In this document: one piece after another, positions 33,025 through 41,405 of the stretch | Position numbering within the stretch: position 1 is the first letter of the stretch | Layout: every line of letters starts with the position of its first letter | Assembly: GCF_019966535.1 (NCBI RefSeq) | Contig: NZ_JAIMID010000013.1 | Span: 1 to 64,000, forward strand | Reading direction: 5' to 3' | Source: Mesobacterium pallidum | GTDB lineage: Bacteria; Pseudomonadota; Alphaproteobacteria; Rhodobacterales; Rhodobacteraceae | Length of the DNA stretch: 64,000 bases | Made by a program: the position numbers and the translations under genes | Notes under the pieces: model-generated | The model's database searches: none | Seen by the model: only the letters and a program-made list of their open reading frames with translations | Told to the model about the DNA's origin: nothing

Positions 33025-33858
33025 ATGACCGACCTGCATCTGGGCCTGATCGGAGACAACATCGCCCGGTCCCGATCGCCGCTTCTGCACCGGCTGGCCG
33101 GAGAGCAGAACGGCATGACCGTGCAATACGATCGGCTCATCCCGCGCGACATGGGACAAGAGTTCGATGCGGTGTTCGACCAGTGCCCGACCCGGGGCTT
33201 GCGCGGGATCAACGTCACCTATCCCTACAAGGAACGCGCGGTCACCAGGGTGACGGTGGACGATCCGCTGGTGCGCGCAATCGGGGCCGTCAACACGGTT
33301 CTGTTCGACCCGGATGGGCCCAAAGGCTTCAACACCGACTACACCGGCTTCAAGGCGGCCTACCGCGCTGCGCGGCAAACGGCGCCGGGCATTTGCTGCC
33401 TGATCGGCACGGGCGGGGTGGGGCGGGCACTGGCCTTCGGGCTGATCCCGCTGCAGGCGACGGAAATTCGGCTGGTTGATCGCGACGCCTCGAAAGCCGA
33501 GGCGCTGGCCTCGGACCTGCGTGCGGTCGCCGGATCGATCCGCATTGCCACCTTTTCCGATGCTGCCCAGGCCGCGCGGGGCGCGCAGGGTCTGCTGAAC
33601 GGCACGCCCGTCGGCATGGTCGGCTACGAGGGCACGCCGCTGCCGGCGGACGCCATGCGGGGCGCAGAGTGGGCCTTCGATGCGGTCTACACGCCGGTCG
33701 ACACGCGCTTCCTGACCGATGCCACGGCTCAGGGCCTGGACATCATCTCGGGCTTTGAGCTGTTCTTCTGGCAGGGCGTACACGCCTGGGCGCATTTCTC
33801 GAACGGCAAGCCGCTGGACGAAGTGGCGCTGCGCGCGGCATTGGCGACGGATGCGTGA
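33025..33858 (+). CDS. Shikimate/quinate dehydrogenase-like protein (AroE family)
   Basis: A 277-residue AroE-family oxidoreductase. SRSPLLHRLAGEQNG, NVTYPYKE (catalytic Lys) and GFNTDYTGF (catalytic Asp in NTD) form the substrate half. GTGGVGRALAFG is the NAD(P) loop, and VDRDASK at the end of beta-2 with its Asp points to NAD rather than NADP. GFELFFWQG is the usual C-terminal motif. Linkage to an importer and LysR, and not to aromatic amino acid genes, indicates a catabolic paralogue (quinate/shikimate or related cyclitol acid) rather than the biosynthetic enzyme. Confidence 0.9.
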   Translation: MTDLHLGLIGDNIARSRSPLLHRLAGEQNGMTVQYDRLIPRDMGQEFDAVFDQCPTRGLRGINVTYPYKERAVTRVTVDDPLVRAIGAVNTVLFDPDGPKGFNTDYTGFKAAYRAARQTAPGICCLIGTGGVGRALAFGLIPLQATEIRLVDRDASKAEALASDLRAVAGSIRIATFSDAAQAARGAQGLLNGTPVGMVGYEGTPLPADAMRGAEWAFDAVYTPVDTRFLTDATAQGLDIISGFELFFWQGVHAWAHFSNGKPLDEVALRAALATDA

Positions 33859-34099
33859 CGCCCGTCATCGCCTTCGGCATGATGTCCCGCATCCCGCAAG
33901 ATTTACGCGATGCCGGTGCCAAGCCAGGGGGCGACGGGATCGGCCAACTTGCCGATGCCCCAAGGGGTCGCCAACCTGTTTCGGCCTGATTGACACAAGC
34001 GACGGCTCTGCCCGTCAGGCGGCTATTTCGGCAGTCCGGCTGGTCCTGCGGTCCACCCGTCGTCCCCGGCGTGTCGACATGAGAGGGCTGAGCGTCAAG

Positions 34100-34400
34100 A
34101 GCGGTGGGGTCGGCAGTCGGCGTTGATTTGATCATGGGCCGCCAGAAATCGCCGTTCATGTCGAGGCGATCTGAACCGCTTCTTCGGCTGGTTTGGGGAG
34201 GCGGGACAGTCGCAGTCGCGCTTGATGCAAAGGGCATGTGCCGGCCAAACCGAGTCACCCGATGGCGCAGGCATTCCAGGCTGACGGTTCCATCTCGTTC
34301 AGCCAGCAGGTCCTCGACATCCGCCGGGCTGGGCGAAAGGCGACGATCGGCCGATTTGGCCGTGACCACGACCTCACGGGGACACGGCTGCCGTTCAGGC
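34100..34400 (-). pseudogene. Decayed IS6-family transposase fragment
   Basis: The 636 bp between 33858 and 34495 have no intact gene. On the minus strand, around 34225-34390, a frame reads PREVVVTA..LSPSPADVEDLLAERDG and RHRVTRFG, resembling the N-terminal helix-turn-helix of IS6-type transposases (RNVEDLLHERG...IRFWWNRFG). At 34104-34195 another frame reads KKRFRSPRHERRFLAAHDQIN, resembling their C-terminal RFRSPRQAQRFLSAHDQIN end. The catalytic DDE middle is missing and the two parts are in different frames. Ends were not identifiable. Confidence 0.6.
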
Positions 34401-34494
34401 GCGGCATTGCCGTTGGTCTCTTCATGACAAGACGACGGACGCCCCGTGTTGCAGCTGCACGTCGGGAATGCGCCGAGACCTCTGTGCAGGAAGC

Positions 34495-35322
34495 TCACGG
34501 CCCCAGGGTGCGGATCACCTGGCTGGTCTTGACGACAAGAGCCGTCTCGACTTCCCGCATGATCTCCAGCCGGTCGAACCGCTCCGGATCGGACGTCACG
34601 GCATCGCGCAAAGCCTGTCCGAAGGCCTGCCGCAATTCGGTGCCGATGTTGAACTTGCAGATGTTCGTTTCGCGGGCCAACGCCCGCCGTTGGTCGATCG
34701 GCACGCCAGAGCCACCGTGAACCACAAGCGGGACCGTCGTCACCGCCTCGATGGCGCGGATGCGCGCCACGTCCAGACCGGCGCCCGCCCCCCGCTGCAG
34801 GTGTACGTTGCCGACCGAAATCGCCAGGGCGTCCACGCCGGTTTCCGCCGCGAAGAGGCGTGCCTCGTCCGGGTCGGTGCCCGCGCTTTCCGCGCCGTTC
34901 ACATATCCGACAAAGCCGATTTCGCCCTCGCAGGACGCCCCCGCAGCATGGGCCAGTTCGGCGATGCGCGCGGTCTCGTCGATGTTCTGCCAGAGCGGCT
35001 TGCGTGACCCGTCGAACATCACCGAGGTAAAGCCGCAGTCCAGCGCCTGCTTGCATTCGTCCAGCGTATAGCCGTGGTCCAGATGGGCCACGACCGGCAC
35101 GCTGGCGTTGTCCGCCAGATGCCGGACCATCGCAGCCAGTACGGGCAAGGGGGTATGCGCGCGGCAGGCGGGCCCGGCTTGCAGGATGACGGGCAGGTCC
35201 TCCGCCTCGGCGGCGCCGACATAGGCGCGCATATCTTCCCAGCCAAGGCAGACCAGCCCGGCCACCGCATAGCCCGATGTCAAGGCCGGTTGCAGGACGT
35301 CCGCCAGCGTGACCAGTGTCAT
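34495..35322 (-). CDS. iolJ: Class II fructose-bisphosphate aldolase-like (IolJ-type) aldolase
   Basis: A 275-residue class II aldolase. The zinc ligands are in VVAHLDHGYT, GEIGFVG and VVHGGSGVP, and KFNIGTELR follows as in FbaA/GatY/IolJ. In inositol breakdown, IolJ splits 6-phospho-5-dehydro-2-deoxygluconate into dihydroxyacetone phosphate and malonic semialdehyde. It is the last gene of a minus-strand operon with an IolB-like and a PfkB-type kinase gene, overlapping the IolB-like start by 4 nt. The aldolase for this step in the main iol operon may instead be the DUF2090 domain fused to IolC. Confidence 0.85.
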   Translation of the reverse strand: MTLVTLADVLQPALTSGYAVAGLVCLGWEDMRAYVGAAEAEDLPVILQAGPACRAHTPLPVLAAMVRHLADNASVPVVAHLDHGYTLDECKQALDCGFTSVMFDGSRKPLWQNIDETARIAELAHAAGASCEGEIGFVGYVNGAESAGTDPDEARLFAAETGVDALAISVGNVHLQRGAGAGLDVARIRAIEAVTTVPLVVHGGSGVPIDQRRALARETNICKFNIGTELRQAFGQALRDAVTSDPERFDRLEIMREVETALVVKTSQVIRTLGP

Positions 35323-36170
35323 TTGAACTTTGCGATCATGTCCTTGATGCCGGGGATCGTCTCGATCTGATAGGCATGGGACGGTTGGAAGAACTGCACC
35401 AGGGGGCGCTGCGAAAGCCCGCCGAGGATGGTGAAGTAATACATCTCGTAGCCCGGCAGCACGCAGCAGGGGTGATAGCCGTTGTCCAGGCAGATCGTCG
35501 ATCCATCGACGATGTGATAGGCGTCGCCCGGCTTGCCGTCCTCGCGTTGCAGCATCTGCACGCCCGAGCCGTGGTTGGGTCGGAAGCGGAAGTTGTAGGT
35601 CTCGTCATGCCGCGTCTCGATTATCTCCCCCCCGAGGCTGTCCCGCCGATCCGTGTCGTGCTTATGGCTGGGAAAGCCCGACCAGCCACCGGCGCCAACG
35701 GTGAAAAGTTCGGACACCAGCAGGCGCCCGACCTTGCCGTGATGCTTCTGGCCCAGTATGTGCTTGATCTTGCGATGGGTTTTCGTGTCGTCCGAGCCGT
35801 ATTGAACAAGGTCATGCGCGCGCACGTCGAACGGGTCGAGCACGGTGTCGAATTTTGCCCCGGCGACAAAGACCTCGGCGGCCCGGGTGCAGACCATCGT
35901 GACCCTGGCCCCGACGGGCACATAGACCCCTTCGGGCTCACCATCCCAGACATCGACGCCGCGATGGCCCAGCTTGGCGAAAGAGACACCCTCGACATCC
36001 ACATCCACGGTGCCGGTGGCAGGGACGATGCAGGTCTCATAGCCCGGCACCTGATACTCGAACGCCTCGCCGGGCTGCAACTTGACGATGTTGAAATAGG
36101 TCAGCGGAACGGTCGGGTTGTCGATACCGACGATGGGCCGGTTCTGGTTGTCATGGGGCGGGATATGCAT
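35319..36170 (-). CDS. IolB-like 5-deoxy-glucuronate isomerase (divergent copy)
   Basis: A 283-residue double-cupin protein of the KduI/IolB type. The metal-binding stretch FPSHKHDTDRRD, followed by ETYNFRFRPNHG, is conserved. NGYHPCCVLPGYEMYYF resembles the C-terminal motif of the other IolB (GHHPCGAPYGFEMYYLN, 56091-56897). It is more divergent in its N-terminal half than that copy. Forms an operon with the kinase (36183) and aldolase (34495). It may act on a different deoxy-uronic acid arising from another inositol isomer. Confidence 0.82.
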   Translation of the reverse strand: MHIPPHDNQNRPIVGIDNPTVPLTYFNIVKLQPGEAFEYQVPGYETCIVPATGTVDVDVEGVSFAKLGHRGVDVWDGEPEGVYVPVGARVTMVCTRAAEVFVAGAKFDTVLDPFDVRAHDLVQYGSDDTKTHRKIKHILGQKHHGKVGRLLVSELFTVGAGGWSGFPSHKHDTDRRDSLGGEIIETRHDETYNFRFRPNHGSGVQMLQREDGKPGDAYHIVDGSTICLDNGYHPCCVLPGYEMYYFTILGGLSQRPLVQFFQPSHAYQIETIPGIKDMIAKFK

Positions 36171-36182
36171 GGGATGTCCTCG

Positions 36183-37157
36183 TCAAAGCGGGCTTGGGCC
36201 GGGATGGGTGGCCAGGAACGTCTCGAGTTCAGCTGTATCGGGCAGGGCGGGGGCGCAACCGGGGCGCGACACCGTGATGGACGCGCAGGCCGAACCGCGC
36301 AGCACGGCGTCCTGCACGGATTGGCCGCCGGCCAGACCACTGAGGAATCCGGCCAGAAAGCTGTCGCCCGCACCGACAGGTTTCAAGGCGTCGACCCGGT
36401 AGATGCCGGTGCGCAGGGTCTTGCCCTCGCAAAAGGTCATCGCCCCCTCGGCCCCCATCTTGTAGATGACGATGCTGGCGCCCGCATCGGCAAGCGCTTG
36501 CGCCTTGGTCAGGCCCTTGTCATGGCCGCCCGCCATGAATCCGAACTCTTCGTCATTGCCGACGATCACGTCCGACAGGGCGGCGGCGCGGCTGAGCACG
36601 TCAGCGGCTGTCTGCGCCGAGGGCCACGAATATGGCCGGTAGTCCACGTCGAAGACGATGGGCAGACCGGCGGCGCGGGCCAGTTCGATCGCGCTGAAGG
36701 CGGCGGTGCGCGATGGCTCGGAGGCAAAGACGGTGCCCGCGGTGATCAGCGCGCCATAGGCCGCGTAATCCACCGCTTCGACATCGGCGACCTCCATCTG
36801 GAAATCCGCGGCGCCGTTGCGGTAGATGACGTTGCGATGCCCGTCCAGCACGCTTTCATAGACCGCCAGCGAGGTGCGATATTCGCCGCCCACAGGGGTC
36901 ACATAACGGGGATCGATGCCGTAGTGACGTAGGCGGTTGATGCAATAGCTGCCCACCGCATCGTCGGATACGCGCGTGACCAGCGCCGCCTTGCTGCCCA
37001 GCTTGCACAGGCCCGCGGCGGTATTGGCCGCCGATCCGCCAAGGTCCACGGTCAGGCTCTGCGCGGTCTCGACCCTGACCCCGGCATCGGTGAACAGGTC
37101 GATCCCGGCGCGCCCGACGATGATGAAGCTGTTCTTCTCGAGTCCGCCGAGCCGCAT
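36183..37157 (-). CDS. PfkB-family carbohydrate kinase, IolC-like without DUF2090
   Basis: A 324-residue ribokinase-fold kinase. The N-terminal glycine pair VDLGGSAANTA and the C-terminal PVGAGDSFLAG with the catalytic Asp are intact. Unlike the kinase at 51181-53106 it lacks the DUF2090 extension, and a separate aldolase gene is in its operon, as in classical iolC/iolJ. AAGGGGGGATC precedes the ATG at 37155-37157. Longer readings that extend to 38174 overlap the divergent dehydrogenase and are rejected. Likely substrate is 5-dehydro-2-deoxygluconate or a related keto sugar acid. Confidence 0.87.
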   Translation of the reverse strand: MRLGGLEKNSFIIVGRAGIDLFTDAGVRVETAQSLTVDLGGSAANTAAGLCKLGSKAALVTRVSDDAVGSYCINRLRHYGIDPRYVTPVGGEYRTSLAVYESVLDGHRNVIYRNGAADFQMEVADVEAVDYAAYGALITAGTVFASEPSRTAAFSAIELARAAGLPIVFDVDYRPYSWPSAQTAADVLSRAAALSDVIVGNDEEFGFMAGGHDKGLTKAQALADAGASIVIYKMGAEGAMTFCEGKTLRTGIYRVDALKPVGAGDSFLAGFLSGLAGGQSVQDAVLRGSACASITVSRPGCAPALPDTAELETFLATHPGPSPL

Positions 37158-37197
37158 GATCCCCCCTTGCGTCGTTCCCGAGGGCAGGTTACGAGTT

Positions 37198-37213
37198 TTG
37201 CAACCGGTTGCAA
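37198..37213. promoter_or_regulatory. Perfect 16-bp palindrome, LacI-type operator
   Basis: TTGCAACCGGTTGCAA is a perfect palindrome between the divergent kinase operon (37157) and dehydrogenase operon (37245). It has the central CG and the length typical of LacI/GalR operators; the LacI gene at 40394-41383 is the nearest candidate. Confidence 0.8.
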
Positions 37214-37244
37214 TGCAAAATCGAACCCTGAGAGGCGGCATGGA

Positions 37245-38348
37245 ATGACCCGGATCGGCATCGGCATCATTGGGGGTGGCTACATGGGCAAGGCCCATGC
37301 GGTTGCCATGTCGGCCGTCGGGGCTGTTTTCGATACGGCACTGCGGCCAGGGCTGGAAATGGTCGCCGCCTCCAGCCCCGAAAGCGCCGCGCGGTACCGC
37401 GACAGGTTCGGTTTTGCCCGCGCGGCGCGAGACTGGCAGGAACTGGTCGCCGATCCGGCGGTCGATGCGGTGGTGATCGCCTCTCCGCAGGACAGCCACC
37501 GCCCGATTGCCGAGGCGGCCTTTGCACTTGGCAAGCCGGTCCTGTGCGAAAAGCCCCTTGCCGACAGCACCGAGAATGCCCGCGCCATGGTCACGGCGGC
37601 CGAGGCGGCCGGGGTCGCCAACATGGTCGGTTTCAACTATATCCGCACGCCCGCCAGCCAGTTCGTGCGCCAGCTGCTGGCCGAGGGGGCGATTGGCCGC
37701 GTGACGTGGTTTCGCGGTGAACATACCGAGGATTTCTATGCCGACCCCAACGCGCCCCGTGACTGGCGCGGGGCGGGGCAGTCCAACGGCAACATGGGCG
37801 ATCTGGCCCCGCATCCCATCAATGCCGCATTGGCGCTGATGGGGCCGATCGCGTCGGTCATGGCCGATGTGGAAACCGTCCATGCCGAGCGCCCCGGCGG
37901 CACCGTCACCAATGACGACCACGCCCAGATCATGTGCCGCTTTGCCTCGGGCGTGATGGGGCACATCTATTCCAGCCGCACCGCCACCGGACGCAAGATG
38001 GGCTATGCCTACGAGATCCACGGCACCGACGGCGCGATCAAGTTCGATCAGGAGGATCAGAATGCCGTCTGGCTGTACCGCGCCGAGGGGCCGGAGGCCA
38101 CGCGCGGTTTCACCAGGATCCTGACCGGCCCGGCACATCCGGATTATGAACCCTTCTGTCAGGGGCCCGGGCATGGCACCGGCTATCAGGATCAGATCAT
38201 CATCGAGGCGCGCGACTTTCTGCGTGCCATCGAGACCGGCCAGCCTGTCTGGCCGACCTTCCGAGACGGTCTGGCCGTGTCCGAGGTGGTCGAAGCCGTC
38301 CTGGCATCATCGAATACCCGGCATTGGGTGCCGGTCGCGCAAGTCTGA
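37245..38348 (+). CDS. Gfo/Idh/MocA-family dehydrogenase
   Basis: A 367-residue NAD(P)-dependent sugar or cyclitol dehydrogenase. The Rossmann motif GIIGGGYMG is at residues 6-14 and CEKPLAD carries the catalytic Lys. NMGDLAPHPINAAL resembles the usual DxxxH active-site helix. The start at 37245 follows GAGAGGCGG, and the palindrome lies just upstream. It opens the operon Gfo-TIM barrel-Gfo. Oxidation of an inositol isomer or inositol-like sugar is the probable role. Confidence 0.87.
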   Translation: MTRIGIGIIGGGYMGKAHAVAMSAVGAVFDTALRPGLEMVAASSPESAARYRDRFGFARAARDWQELVADPAVDAVVIASPQDSHRPIAEAAFALGKPVLCEKPLADSTENARAMVTAAEAAGVANMVGFNYIRTPASQFVRQLLAEGAIGRVTWFRGEHTEDFYADPNAPRDWRGAGQSNGNMGDLAPHPINAALALMGPIASVMADVETVHAERPGGTVTNDDHAQIMCRFASGVMGHIYSSRTATGRKMGYAYEIHGTDGAIKFDQEDQNAVWLYRAEGPEATRGFTRILTGPAHPDYEPFCQGPGHGTGYQDQIIIEARDFLRAIETGQPVWPTFRDGLAVSEVVEAVLASSNTRHWVPVAQV

Positions 38349-38357
38349 AAGGACATC

Positions 38358-39251
38358 ATGGCAATCCGTATCGGCAACGCGCCCTGCTCCTGGGGTGTCG
38401 AATTCGCGGCAGACCCGCGCAACCCAAGCTGGCGCAGCGTGCTGAGCGATTGCGCCGAGGCGGGGTATACGGGCATCGAGCTTGGCCCGGTGGGTTTCAT
38501 GCCCGAGGACCCGGCCCTGCTGGCCGAGGCGCTGGATGAAAACGGGTTGGAACTGATCGGCGGCGTGGTGTTTCGGCCGTTTCACGATCCGGACAAATGG
38601 GACGATGTGCTGGACGGGGCGGTGCGCACCTGCAAGGCGCTGAAGGCGCATGGCGCGCGGCATTTCGTGCTGATCGATTCCATTGCCGAGCGGCGCGCGC
38701 CCACGGCGGGCCGTGCCGGCGAGGCCGCGCAGATGGACGATGCCGAGTGGGCCGCCTATCGCGACCGGATCGTCACCATCGCCCGGATGGGCGCCGAAGA
38801 GTATGGGCTGATCCCTGAACTTCATCCCCACGCGGGCGGCTTCATGGATTTCGAGCCGGAGGTGGAGCGTCTCTTGTCCGAGGTTTCGCCGGATACGCTG
38901 AAACTGTGCATCGACACGGGTCATTGCAGCTATGCGGGGTTCGACCCCGTCGCCTTCATGCGGCGGCACATGGACCGGATCACCTATGTGCATTTCAAAT
39001 CCACCGACCCGCACGTCAAGGCGCGGGCGATCGCCAACCGCACCGGGTTCTATGACGCCTGCGGGCAGGGGATCTTCTGCAATCTGGCCGATGGCGAGGT
39101 CGATTTTCCCGCGGTGCGGCAGCTCCTGCTGGACAGCGGCTACCAGGGCTGGTGCACCGTCGAGCAGGATTGCGACCCGACGCTGGACCCGGATCCGCTG
39201 GGGGATGCGCGCAAGAACCGCGACTACCTGGAAAGCATTGGTTTCAACTGA
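38358..39251 (+). CDS. IolE-like TIM-barrel dehydratase/isomerase
   Basis: A 297-residue TIM-barrel protein. The opening IRIGNAPCSWGVEFA matches inosose dehydratase IolE-type proteins. Metal-binding residues are found in IPELHPHAGGFM, CIDTGHCSYAG and YVHFKSTD, and TVEQDCDPT closes the barrel. It lies 9 nt after the first Gfo gene and 12 nt before the second, so it is in one operon with both. It may dehydrate the ketone made by one of the neighbouring dehydrogenases. Confidence 0.85.
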   Translation: MAIRIGNAPCSWGVEFAADPRNPSWRSVLSDCAEAGYTGIELGPVGFMPEDPALLAEALDENGLELIGGVVFRPFHDPDKWDDVLDGAVRTCKALKAHGARHFVLIDSIAERRAPTAGRAGEAAQMDDAEWAAYRDRIVTIARMGAEEYGLIPELHPHAGGFMDFEPEVERLLSEVSPDTLKLCIDTGHCSYAGFDPVAFMRRHMDRITYVHFKSTDPHVKARAIANRTGFYDACGQGIFCNLADGEVDFPAVRQLLLDSGYQGWCTVEQDCDPTLDPDPLGDARKNRDYLESIGFN

Positions 39252-39263
39252 GGACGACCCGCT

Positions 39264-40397
39264 ATGGCAAAACTGAAATGGGGCATGATCGGCGGCGGCA
39301 TGGGCAGCCAGATCGGACCGGCACACCGGCTGGGCGCGCAGGCGGACGGGCTGTTCGAGTTTGTCGCGGGCGCGCTGGATCACCGCGCCGACGAGGGCCG
39401 CGCCTACGCGCAAAAGCTGGGGATTGCCGCAGACCGCGCCTATGGTGACTGGCAAGACATGCTGGCGGGCGAAAGGGCCCGTCCGGACCGCGTCGATCTG
39501 GTGACGGTCGCCACGCCCAATGCCACCCATTTCGAGATCAGCAAGGCGTTCCTCGAGGCCGGGTTCAACGTGCTGTGCGAAAAGCCCATGACCATGACCG
39601 TCGAAGAGGGTGAAGAGATCGTTCGCGTCGCCAGGGCCTCGGGGCGCATCTGCGCGGTGAACTATTGCTACTCCGCCTATCCGATGATCCGGCAGGCCCG
39701 CGCCATGGTGGCGGCGGGCGAGTTGGGCAAGGTCCGGCTGGTGGTGACGAATTTCAGCCACGGTCACCATGGGGATGCGACCGACGCCGACAACCCGCGT
39801 GTGCGCTGGCGCTATGATCCGGCCATGGCAGGCGTGTCCGGGCAATTCGCCGATTGCGGCATCCACGCGCTGCACATGGCATCGTTCATCTGCAACGATC
39901 AGGTCGAGCGCCTGTCCGCCGATTTCGTCTCGACCATCCCGTCGCGCGAACTGGAAGACGACGCGATGGTGAACTTCCGCATGTCGGGCGGCACGGTCGG
40001 GCGTCTGTGGACGTCATCGGTGGCGATCGGGCGGCAGCACGGCTTTGACATTCAGGTCTTTGGCGAAACCGGCGGGCTGCGTTGGGCCTCCGAGCAACCC
40101 AACCAACTGATCCATACGCCGGTGGGCGGACGCACCCAGATCATCGAAAAGGGCGAGGGCGGGCTGCATGCGGACGCCATGCGCCTTTCCCGCGTCGCCA
40201 TCGCCCATCCCGAAGGTTTTCCCCTGGCGGTTGCGAACATCTATTGCGATCTGGCCGATGCCATCCGGGGCGAGACGCGGGACGGCCTGCCCAATGCCGA
40301 GGATGGCGTGCGCTCGATGGCGGCGGTGCATGCGGCGGTGACCTCGGCCCGCGACAGCGGCGCCTGGGTGGATGCCCGCCCGCCGATGTTCCGCTAA
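39264..40397 (+). CDS. Gfo/Idh/MocA-family dehydrogenase (second of operon)
   Basis: A 377-residue oxidoreductase. The nucleotide motif GMIGGGMGSQIG is followed by the family signature CEKPMTMT with the catalytic Lys. QFADCGIHALHMAS is the active-site helix. In length and motifs it resembles the longer MocA-like branch. Having two different dehydrogenases in one operon suggests sequential oxidation or epimerisation of a cyclitol. It converges with the LacI gene, and the two stop codons overlap at 40394-40397. Confidence 0.87.
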   Translation: MAKLKWGMIGGGMGSQIGPAHRLGAQADGLFEFVAGALDHRADEGRAYAQKLGIAADRAYGDWQDMLAGERARPDRVDLVTVATPNATHFEISKAFLEAGFNVLCEKPMTMTVEEGEEIVRVARASGRICAVNYCYSAYPMIRQARAMVAAGELGKVRLVVTNFSHGHHGDATDADNPRVRWRYDPAMAGVSGQFADCGIHALHMASFICNDQVERLSADFVSTIPSRELEDDAMVNFRMSGGTVGRLWTSSVAIGRQHGFDIQVFGETGGLRWASEQPNQLIHTPVGGRTQIIEKGEGGLHADAMRLSRVAIAHPEGFPLAVANIYCDLADAIRGETRDGLPNAEDGVRSMAAVHAAVTSARDSGAWVDARPPMFR

Positions 40398-41383
40398 CGC
40401 AGGGTCCTGCGCGTGATCAGCGTGCAGGGCAGCACCCGTGCTTCGGTCGGGCGCGTCGGATCGGCAAGCAATGCGACGATCAGATCGATCGAGGCGCGCA
40501 CGATCTCGGGGATCGGCTGGCGGATCGTGGTCAGGCCGATATTTTCCCAGCCGGCCATTTCCATGTCATTCAGGCCGATCAGACCGATATCGCCCGGCAC
40601 CGACAGGCCACTGTCCTGAAGGGCCGAGAGCGCGCCGATGGACAGCACGTCATCGCCACAGAAATACGCCTCTGCCGGGGTGTCGGCGACCAGCCGGGCC
40701 ATCTCGCGCCGTCCGGCCTCGTAACTGTAGGCACCGGCAAAGCTGTACGTCATGGTCACCGCCGGGCAGGCCGAAATGACCGCAGCAAAACCCGCCAGCC
40801 GGTCCTGGCTCGAGGTCGCGGTCTCTGGCCCGCCCATGAACCCGACCCGCCCGTAGCCCCGCGCGATCAGCGTGCGCGCGGCTAGACGCCCGGCTTCGAC
40901 ATTGTCGATGCCCACGACCGTGACCCTGGGCGCGGCGGTCGGCCTGCCAAAGCTGTTGACGACGGGGATGCCCGCGTCGCGGAACGCCTCGGCAAAGCTG
41001 GGCGGCAGGGTCGAGGAGGCGACGACAACCCCGTCCACCGAATATTGCCGCAACATGCGCACTGACTGTGTCGGATCGACCTCGTCGGACAGGTTGACCA
41101 GCAGCGGCCGCAACCCCTTGTCCTGAAGCGCACGGGTGAACAGGTCGAAGACCTGCAGAAAGACCGGATTGTGAAAGTTGTTCGACACGAGGCCGATCAG
41201 CTTGGTCCGCCCCGTGGTCAGAGAAGAGGCCAGCGCGTTGGGGTGATAGCCCAGTTCGCGCGCCGCCTGTTCGACTTTCTCGCGGGTCTTGGCCGAGACG
41301 GATGCGCCGGGGGTAAAGGTCCGCGACACGGCGGATCGGGATACGCCGGCCCGTTCGGCAACATCTTTCAGCGTGATCGCCAT
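40394..41383 (-). CDS. LacI-family regulator (first of three)
   Basis: A 329-residue LacI/GalR protein. The DNA-binding head is classical: MAITLKDVAERAGVSRSAVS, then ARELGYHPNALASSL with the hinge helix. The rest is the periplasmic-binding-protein-like effector domain. GGAGACGACAGA precedes the ATG at 41381-41383. The head is of the type that binds central-CG palindromes, so it is the best candidate for the 16-bp site at 37198-37213 controlling the kinase and dehydrogenase operons. Confidence 0.9.
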   Translation of the reverse strand: MAITLKDVAERAGVSRSAVSRTFTPGASVSAKTREKVEQAARELGYHPNALASSLTTGRTKLIGLVSNNFHNPVFLQVFDLFTRALQDKGLRPLLVNLSDEVDPTQSVRMLRQYSVDGVVVASSTLPPSFAEAFRDAGIPVVNSFGRPTAAPRVTVVGIDNVEAGRLAARTLIARGYGRVGFMGGPETATSSQDRLAGFAAVISACPAVTMTYSFAGAYSYEAGRREMARLVADTPAEAYFCGDDVLSIGALSALQDSGLSVPGDIGLIGLNDMEMAGWENIGLTTIRQPIPEIVRASIDLIVALLADPTRPTEARVLPCTLITRRTLR

Positions 41384-41405
41384 TCTGTCGTCTCCTGGTG
41401 GGGCC

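Noticed and set aside
33743-35056. 437-residue minus-strand frame as a gene
   Set aside because: It joins an out-of-frame reading of the aldolase gene with the decayed transposase; no single protein family explains it.
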